64,000 bases of DNA from Corallium rubrum (lineage: Eukaryota; Cnidaria; Anthozoa; Scleralcyonacea; Coralliidae), in NCBI GenBank assembly GCA_964035015.1, contig OZ035997.1:10639473-10703472 (forward strand), given 5' to 3'. Each line of letters opens with the position of its first letter. Position 1 is the stretch's first letter. The translations under genes were made by a program, and so were the position numbers. The notes below the pieces were generated by a model, which worked only from the letters and a program-made list of their open reading frames with translations, was not told where the DNA came from and ran no database searches. Below, in pieces: positions 42,601 through 51,600 of this stretch.

Positions 42601-45600
42601 GCTTTAATCAACCGTCCGGTGATGAGTTACTTCGACGTCAACAAAGCCACGGAAGTGACAGTGGATGCCAGTCCAGTGGGGCTGTCAGCGATCCTGGCTC
42701 AGCGCGATTCGAATTCATCCTCCCCAAATATAGTCGCTTATGCTAGTCGTACTCTTACCCCTACCGAGCGACGGTATTCGCAAACCGAGAAGGAGGCGCT
42801 GGCCGTGGTGTGGGGTATTGAGCATTTACATATATATCTATATGGGGCAACCTTTACCCTATATACCGACCACAAAGCCCTCGAAGTCATTTTCGAGAAC
42901 CCGACTTCAAAACCACCAGCCAGAATAGAGCGTTGGTTCCTACGCCTCCAGCAATACAAATTTCGGGTTGCTTATAAACCAGGCAGCACAAATCCGGCAG
43001 ATTATCTCTCTCGCCATCCCCTGGAGACCGTAAGCAAACACACGCTAACATTGCGGATAAGTATGTGCATTTCATAACGCACACAGCGGTTCTCCCTGCA
43101 CTTACAGTCGAGGAGGTGCGCAAAGCAACCAGCAAAGATACATTACTCAGCTCGGTATGTACAGCCATCCAGACAGGACAGTGGTCCAATCGTGAACTGA
43201 AACAGTTCAAGCCCATCAAAGATGAACTATCTATCGATTACACTAACAATGTGGTGCTTCGGGGCACCAGAATCGTACTACCATCATCGTTGGTACAACA
43301 GGTCATTCAGCTGGCCCATGAAGGTCATCAAGGGCAGGTCAGGACAAAGGCGTTGCTACGGGAACACGTCTGGTTTCCAGAAATGGACAAAAAAGTTCGA
43401 GCGGAACTAGAAACGTGCCTTGCCTGCCAAGCGACTGGGCAACCAAACCAACCAGAACCCCTCCGGTCCACCCCACTACCCAATAAAGCATGGGACAAGC
43501 TCAAAATTGATTTATATGGACCGGACAGTATATTTTGGTGATCCTCGATTGTTATTCTCGATTCCCGGAAGTAGAAGTGTTGTCTTCGATCTCTGCCAAG
43601 ACTGTAATCCCAAAACTTGATGCAGTCTTCGCCCAGCATGGGGTCCCTGCGCAGGTTACCTCAGACAATGGGCCACCGTTCCAAGGACACGAGTTCAACA
43701 GATACATGATCAAAATGGGAATCCAGCATACTACCTCCACACCTCTTTGGCCGCAGGGGAATGCGGAGGTCGAGGCATTCATGAAACCGCTGGGCAAGGC
43801 CATTCGAACCGCGAACCTCGAAGGCAGGCCCTGGAAACAAGAGCTCTCCAAGTTCTTGTTGGCGTATCGATCCACACCTCATTCAACAACAAAGGTACCA
43901 CCGGCCCAGTTGCTATATAACCGAGAAATTCGCGGAAAATTGCCTACACTTCCCCATAACAGCAAGGTTCTTAATCGACACAGCGAAGCCAGGCACAACG
44001 ACCAAGAACAAAAGAAAAGGGGAAACAGATATGCAGATGCTCGACGACATGCGAAAACAAGTGAACTACGGGTTGGAGATAGTGTTCTGGTGTGGCAAAA
44101 GAAAAAGAATAAATTTTCAACTAATTTCAGTCCTACGCCATATACTATTATTGCCATCAAAGGGTCAAAAGTAGTCGCGAGAAACCAACAACAACATGTC
44201 ATCACGCGAAATGTCTCGTTTTTCAAGAAGATAGCGGGGCAAGCAGTTGGCAAAGACGAGGGTGAGGAGGACGTTGTTAGCAGGAGACGAGAGGAAGACG
44301 GAGAGCAAGTACAGGAACAAGGCCAACAAGAACAGCAAGAGCCGAGAAGATCTACGCGAAATACACGTCAGACAAACTTTTATGGACACCCAATGAACTC
44401 GGGTGAGACTCTAAAATAAACACTCAAACAATAATCTCATAGAGAAATTGTTGACACTTGCGTGCCCAGTTTCCAAACAGTTGACATTCGTTTTGTTATG
44501 TTAGAAAAAGGGGGTGATGTAGTGCTACGTCACTTCCGGTAAGCCTCGTGCGAGGCACTAGCGAGGAGAGCACTAGTGAGGAAGGAGCAGAGAGATTGTA
44601 AGCGAACTTGAGTGAATAAACGAGTAAGAACGAAGATACAACAACATTTAAAAGAGAAACAAAAATATATTTCCTTGAAATGTAATACATTAGTTAACAG
44701 TACTATTTAACCATGTAAATTAATTAATTAATCATTAATTAATTTACATATTTAAAACTTAAAATGGTATTGTTAACTAATGTTTTAAATTTGTGAAGAT
44801 ATTTTTTTGTTTCCACTTTTAAATGTAATAAGTATAGGGTATTTTTTCATTAAATTTCAAGTTTTAGGAAGAGCATGTTTTTAGATAATTTGTTCGTTTA
44901 TAAGGCTTATGTAGTTTTAATGCATTTCTTATGTTAATAATGATCATGATAAATTTGATTATTTGCTACAAAATAAATTGTGAATATTTCTGGTAAATTC
45001 TTAATATGATAACGAATTTATGGATTCAGCATGTNNNNNNNNNNNNNNNNNNNNNNNNNNNNNNNNNNNNNNNNNNNNNNNNNNNNNNNNNNNNNNNNNN
45101 NNNNNNNNNNNNNNNNNNNNNNNNNNNNNNNNNNNNNNNNNNNNNNNNNNNNNNNNNNNNNNNNNNNNNNNNNNNNNNNNNNNNNNNNNNNNNNNNNNNN
45201 NNNNNNNNNNNNNNNNNNNNNNNNNNNNNNNNNNTTCAGCATGTTAAATATTGTAAATAAAACTTAAATATGTTATTTAAATATTTTCTTTGAGCTGTTT
45301 ATCATTCTTATTTTTTCATTCCTAACCTCCTAGTATAGTGTAATAACACTGATTTAGGAGTATTTCATTAAAGCATTAAAGTGTTCCTGTTTTGTGTTCA
45401 TAATTTTCTTGGAATTTTCAATTGAATATTTTTCTTAAGGGAAAATACAGGTTTGAGGGTCCAAAATACATGCATAAACATTTCGGGGAAAGAATAAAAC
45501 TAAATGTTACGCATGGTTTAAAAGTCTGACAATCAAAAACTGTTACCAAATAAATAGCATCAGTTGTTGCTATGGCAACAATGACGTTTCAAAATGGCTG

Positions 45601-48600
45601 CCAATTACACTCAAACTAATTTAATTCGAAAAAACACGATGGTGACCCAATTTTTTTCTCATTAAAACTTTTCTTAAAGTATGAATAATGCATAGGCCGA
45701 TTTTGAAAAAAATTCTGTGGAATGAATAATTTTTTTTCTCGGTAAAATCATGTTCGTTAATTTTTTAAGAAAATTGGATTTACAGAATTTTTTTTAAAAT
45801 CGGCCTATTCCTTACTCATACTGCAAACGAAGTATTAATGGGGAATAATAAATAAAGTTTTTTTCGAATTAAATTAGTTTGAAGGGTAATTGGCAGCCAT
45901 TTTGAAACATCATTGTTGCCATAGCAACCATTTATTTGGTAACAGTTTTTGATTGTCAGATTGTTTAACTATGTATAACATTTAGTTTTATTCTTTTTCC
46001 GAATTGTTTATGGACGTGTTTATGGACGTGTTTTGAACTCCCAAACTAGTTGTATTTTTCCATTTTTCAAGAAACTGTATGGAGCCACCTTAAGATTTGT
46101 CCATGTAAAAGTAGAATATAATATATGCACGGAGAGTACATATCATAGGCATAGAGTATGGGGAGGACTGAGGGGCTTTATCCCCCCCCCCCCGAGAAAT
46201 CTTAATGGGGGAACTCAGCCCCTCCACCATTCACAAATTATAGGTACTTTATACTGGTTAGAGTAAAGTAACTGTTACAGCCTCATTCCTGCCAGCCAAA
46301 AGCACCCATGTACACATAAGACAACCCAGTAAACACAACATCAAAAAATAGTTGACATGTGTACTTGTATTTTAACTAGTTTTTATGATATTTCATGACC
46401 TTCAGTCTTCTTAAAAATCACCCCTCAGAATGCAGGACTTTTCCGGGACTCTAAATTTCAAAAATTCCCAAGGGGAGGCATGCTCCCAGACTCCCCATGG
46501 GAAAATTCTTTGAAAGGCCCTGTTCAGCCCCCCTGGACAAAAACAAAACTCTATGCATATGGTACATATACGCATGGTTTGAAACCAGGCAGCCTACTTA
46601 AACTCTCTCTATATTGATATATTGTCTATTTACACGCCGTCTGCATATTTGTGCTGATTAACTGGTGAAAATGATGATCACATTAGTACAGACTGTCTGG
46701 CCACCTCACTTATGATCTTCATTTTCACCAGTTAATATAGAAATAAAATAAAATAAAAAAATAAGATGAAAAGGAAACTATATGGGTCACCTGACATTGG
46801 GTCATTCCAGAAAACATCCACACCTCCCCCACGGAGGAAATGTGAAGTTGACCCCCTCCCCCCTTCAGATGTCCTGGTACATTTTACTATTATTAGTAGA
46901 TTTACCCCCCCTCCCCTCCCCTCCCTGGATGGCACAAATTTCCTCTGTGGGGGAGATATATGGATCTTTTCTGGAATGACCCATTGAGTGGTATCCACAA
47001 AACTATATTTTTTGCAAAATTAGGGTGCAGGGTACCTCCCCAATACTAAAAAAGTGTAAATATAAAATATAAAAATATGGGGTCACCTGCAAGACTTAAG
47101 TAATTACATGTATAACTATAAAAATATGGGGTCACTATATATATATATATACTTAAATGTGTAGTCTTTCCAAAAATATCATAGTGGGGGAGATATCCCA
47201 CATTAAGTAGTGACCCCATATTTTTATAGTTATAATTATTTAATTTAAGTCATGATGGTGACCCCATATTTTTATATTTACATTTTTTTTAGTATTGCGC
47301 ACATAACCCACCCTAATTTTCAAAAAAAGATTGTTTGGGGGAGACACCCACTCAATGTGGTGCCCCCGTGTAGTTTCCTTTTCATCTAATTATCGATGAA
47401 AATTAAGATGATATCATCCACAAAAGTTAAATTTTTTACACCTTAAACCAGAGTCTGTAGAAATATACACCATTTGACTGGCATTAGTGAATAGTGCTAA
47501 ACATTGTTTTGAGCCAAAAATGTACACAAGTTCTTAGCATATATGCAATAATTAAATTAAATAAGAATTGCAAAGAATAATTATTTACAAACAATTTTCA
47601 TGCAACACAAAATTAATATGTACTCACTTGTAATTCAGTAATTGTGCATGAATAAAAACCAAAATGTGAGGGAGATGTACTCAGACCACTTCAGTCATCA
47701 AATAAGCATGATCCACTTCTGATTTGAACTGAAGAACAATTAATTATAAAATTAAACTTTGAAATATTAATAAACTAGGATACTATAAAAAATTACAATT
47801 GTTTGGTTACAAATATTGATTGGCTATATTTAATACTTGGTAAGCTTTATGTTTTGAAGATGAAATCCAGTCATTACAATATTTAAGCTTAAATAGTAAA
47901 ATGTTTGTTTCCGAAAAATAATACATAGTAGTTTATTGGTTTAGCAGCATGAGCCATCTAACTATCAAACTATCAAAACGAACGACAAAAAAGTTTGCTG
48001 TCAAGTTCCAACCACACAAAAGCAGTAAATACGAGTTAATATAAGTTGAGAGTAAAATGGCTATAAAATGGTTCAAATTTTAGAAATTTTTCCACTAAAT
48101 AAAAGTACAGAAGCAAGGAAATTACTTAGGATTAACTCTAGTCAAGTACAGTACCTTAAACTATAGTTTTAGGCTAGAGTCGACGACGTCTGGTGTTACT
48201 TGCGATGTCTTGCTTTTTCGTCTTCACTTTCAAAACATGGCGGCTTGTCAGGACTCTACTTCGGGGTATTTCTCTACAGAAACCAGTTTTATCTTGACAG
48301 ATAAACATCAAAAAATCTCTCGTATACGTAAAACTGCTTGCACTGTTCCAGCGCGCTGTTGTTTCTTCCTCCGCGTAGCTTTCCTGACATTAAAATTGAA
48401 AGGAATACTAGTAGCTCTCGTTGTTTCCTCGGCCTTCTTCTTCGAGTGTTGAAAATCTCTTTCAAAAACTTCTTTTTGGCGGCAATCTGTTCTCGCATTT
48501 GATTGGTCGAGCTACTTACTGTCCCTACCCCTTTCCCGATAGTGTTAAAAATGTCTCCCTTTTCACACGCATAGTGTGTTACAAAATGTCTGACTTTTTA

Positions 48601-51600
48601 CACGTCAGCGTGTTTTGGACTGGTTTGCAACACGTTTTGTGTGTAGCAAGCCGTGTTGAAGGCGTGTTGTAACGGATATTCGCTTATAACAACACGTTAG
48701 TGTGTTCTGGCGACGTGTTGTTACAACACGGCACAACACGTCTAACATATCGCAACACGCCAACAACACGCTTACGTGTATTTAGAACACGCCTACGTGT
48801 CTTTGGAACACACATCGATGTTTTTAAAACACGCTTACAACACGTTAAGTTTTCTAGTGTATATGTACGTATTTGTCCTGAACAAAAACTAGTCAACCGT
48901 GACTATATACAATAAAAGTTCTACAACGCATAATTAAACGCGTTATGAATAAAGAATGAAGCTGTGGTGTAATAACGCATGATGTACAACATAAGTCTAA
49001 TTAAAACAATTTAGATTTAATAGAATCCGACTGAGGCTTTAGTTCTTTAATGAAAAGCATTTCAAAAGTTTGATTGTCTTTATTTCTGGTATTATATCTG
49101 TGTCTTTCCACGTACTTCGTGAGATCCTTATTTAGTCCTTCAATGTCACAATGTAAATATTTGTACATTAAGATAGCTTTATGTTTTTGTCTTCTATCAC
49201 TCAGAGGAATCCACCCCAATTGGTGTAGGGCTATATCGGAAGGTGTAGTGGAATTTACTCCGAGGATTAATCTTGCGGCCCGGTTCTGTAAACCCTGTAG
49301 TTTTGTTGCTGCTGTGGTACCACAGCTATCCCAGACAACTCCACAATAATCAAATACTGGACTGATGGTTGTGTTGTAGACAAGATTAGCTGTTGATTTT
49401 GAGAGGAAAGGCATTATGCGTTCAGTATGCGTTCAGTTCAGCGTGCTTATTGGCCAGAACATGCAGTTTACTGGCTGAGCAACATGCGTAATGCGACATG
49501 CGCGGAGACAAAAACTTCAAAGGTTCCGACCCGAGTGGCCCTTCTGTATAGTCTTTATTCTGTGACACTAGTGAAAATACTGATTGCAGGATTGCAACGT
49601 TGGAAGAAGGCACTTTGGACTACAGAATAACACTGAATTACGTCCACATTAACAGTCTACTTCGGATATAAAATAGTCTTACATTATTTTATATTCTAAT
49701 AGAAATGTAGCGCATGTTCACATCGCAAAATTCTACACTGATTTGGCAAATGATTTTTTTGTTACGCAATCTTATATTGACCGGTCTTTACAGATATAAA
49801 AATATATCATATAACAGATTTTTGCACCGAGAAGTAAACACTCATTTTTTTTACACTTCACGTGACAAAAAACGTTTTCGAGCCCCAGACGGGTCATGTT
49901 TATGTAAATTAGTTGGCAGTAGCCATTATTAAGTTTTAAATTTAAACTTAACCTACAAGTGCGTTTTTGACTTCATTCAATTTTTTCGCAAACTACAAAA
50001 AATATATTAAGTATTTTATTTGTTGCTCGACGGTTAGCTTCCCTCGGTTACCTGTCAGTACCCACTTTAAAAGCTTTTCGTCTTGTTCTTTTTTTTTTTG
50101 AGCACATCTTCAGATAACAAATTTTTAGTTTGTTTTATACAATTTACACGAGTGGTGAGCTAGTTGTTTATTTAAAAAATAGATAGTTGTTTTTTTTTTA
50201 AATATAAAAACAACTTACTCTTTTCCGAGCAATCAAATCCCCTGAATCCAGAAGTACATTCACATTTGAAGCACTTTACGCCATCGTCTGTGCAGTTTCC
50301 TCCATTTTGACAAGGCTTCCTGTCACAAGGTCGCACTATAAAAAACATTAATTTAAAATTAATTGAAATTGACTTTCTGATTAAAAAAGTTCGTGATTGT
50401 TGAAATAAAGATTAGTGACTGTTGAAAGTTAATTATTTCAAGTCAGTAAAAACAAGTTATACAATTTTGAATTGAAGACAACCACAAAGGTGACTTGTTA
50501 ACGAAAGGATAAATGTAGAACTGAGATGTTTTATATAGGCTCTCCTCCATTTTTAATTCTGTTTACCGAAATGAAGCGCTTTTAGAACTAAAGATTTCTT
50601 TTGGTCATCTACACCTTTTTCAGGTCAAATTCAGAAACTTCCAAACGAACTTCAGATAATTCAGATCAATTTCAGAACTTTCCAAGTGAATTTCAGAAAT
50701 TTCCAAATGATATTCAGATTTTCCAAATGATATTCCGAAATTTCCAAATGATATTCAGATTTTCCAAATGATATTCAGACATTTCCAAAATGAAGCGAGA
50801 GGCTTGCACAGTAAATAGTTCGGATCAGCTGAGGGAACACATATACCTTTTTTGCCCTGCATTACTCAATGAAAAACATTCAATTGCACTCATTGAAATA
50901 AAAATAGCACTTTATGTAATCAATGCTATTGATGTTACAGAAGCGTTATTGAATGTCGTTTCGCGCTAATAATAAAGTGCTATTGTTATTTCAACGAGTG
51001 CAATTGAATGTTTTTTATTGAGTAATGCAGGGCAAAAGGTGTATGTGTTCCCTCAGCTGATCCGAACTATTTACTGTTCAAGCGAACTTTAGCCTCTCGC
51101 TTCATTTTGGAAATGTCTGAATATCATTTGGAAATGTCTGAAATTCATTTGAAAATGTCTGAATATCATTTGGAAAATCTGAATATCATTTGGACAATTT
51201 TAATATCATTTGGAAATGTCTGAAATTCAATTGGACAATCTGAATATCATTTGGAAGTGTCTGAAATTCGTTTGGAAGTTTCTGGATTTGACCTGAAAAA
51301 GGTGTAGTCTTTTCAAAATAGTTTTATTACTCTCCGTAGATACAAGTGGCTATATTAATAGCTATAAATTTAGATCGACGTTTTTTCTTGATAACCGCAA
51401 ACCGCAAACCGCTAGAAACCCACTTGACCAACGTCCAGCGGTCAGGTTACATGTTTGCGGTTCACGTTTGTACTGCTAGAACGGCTTTGAGGTAAGTGAA
51501 TTACGGCAAGGTTTTTATGTAACTCTTACTCAACCAACCCACGTTTGGTGTGTAAATTTATGCTCTTACATGTCTGTTGTTCTTGAATCACAACGGTTTT

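Larger units (their letters stand above)
39861..44643 (+). mobile_element. Gypsy-type LTR retrotransposon
   Basis: Two 126-bp LTRs (39861-39986 and 44518-44643), identical base for base, begin TGTAGTG and end ACAACA. ACATT is duplicated outside (39856-39860 and 44644-44648). The internal part has gag, protease, RT, RNase H and integrase in Gypsy order and no envelope gene. It is inactive: a hAT MITE splits gag and at least three frameshifts break pol. Identical LTRs point to a recent insertion. Confidence 0.95.
38282..48859. mobile_element. 10.6-kb interval bounded by CACTAGAAA foldback ends
   Basis: The left end CACTAGAAACCCAAACGTGT and the right end (complement CACTAGAAAACTTAACGTGT) are inverted, followed by GTTGTAAG in both. 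TATA borders each side, so a 2- or 4-bp TA target duplication is likely. Both ends continue as arrays of CGTGTT/AACACG motifs. It lies wholly in one intron of the EGF/TLDc gene. It may be one large foldback transposon later hit by other elements, or two separate MITEs in inverse orientation. I found no transposase. Confidence 0.55.

Noticed and set aside
40772..42607. 611-residue single protein starting in the MITE
   Set aside because: Its first ~60 codons are MITE sequence read by chance; the Gypsy part begins after the target duplication at 40950.
45006..45267. Open frames of unknown residues
   Set aside because: They span the 200-N gap.
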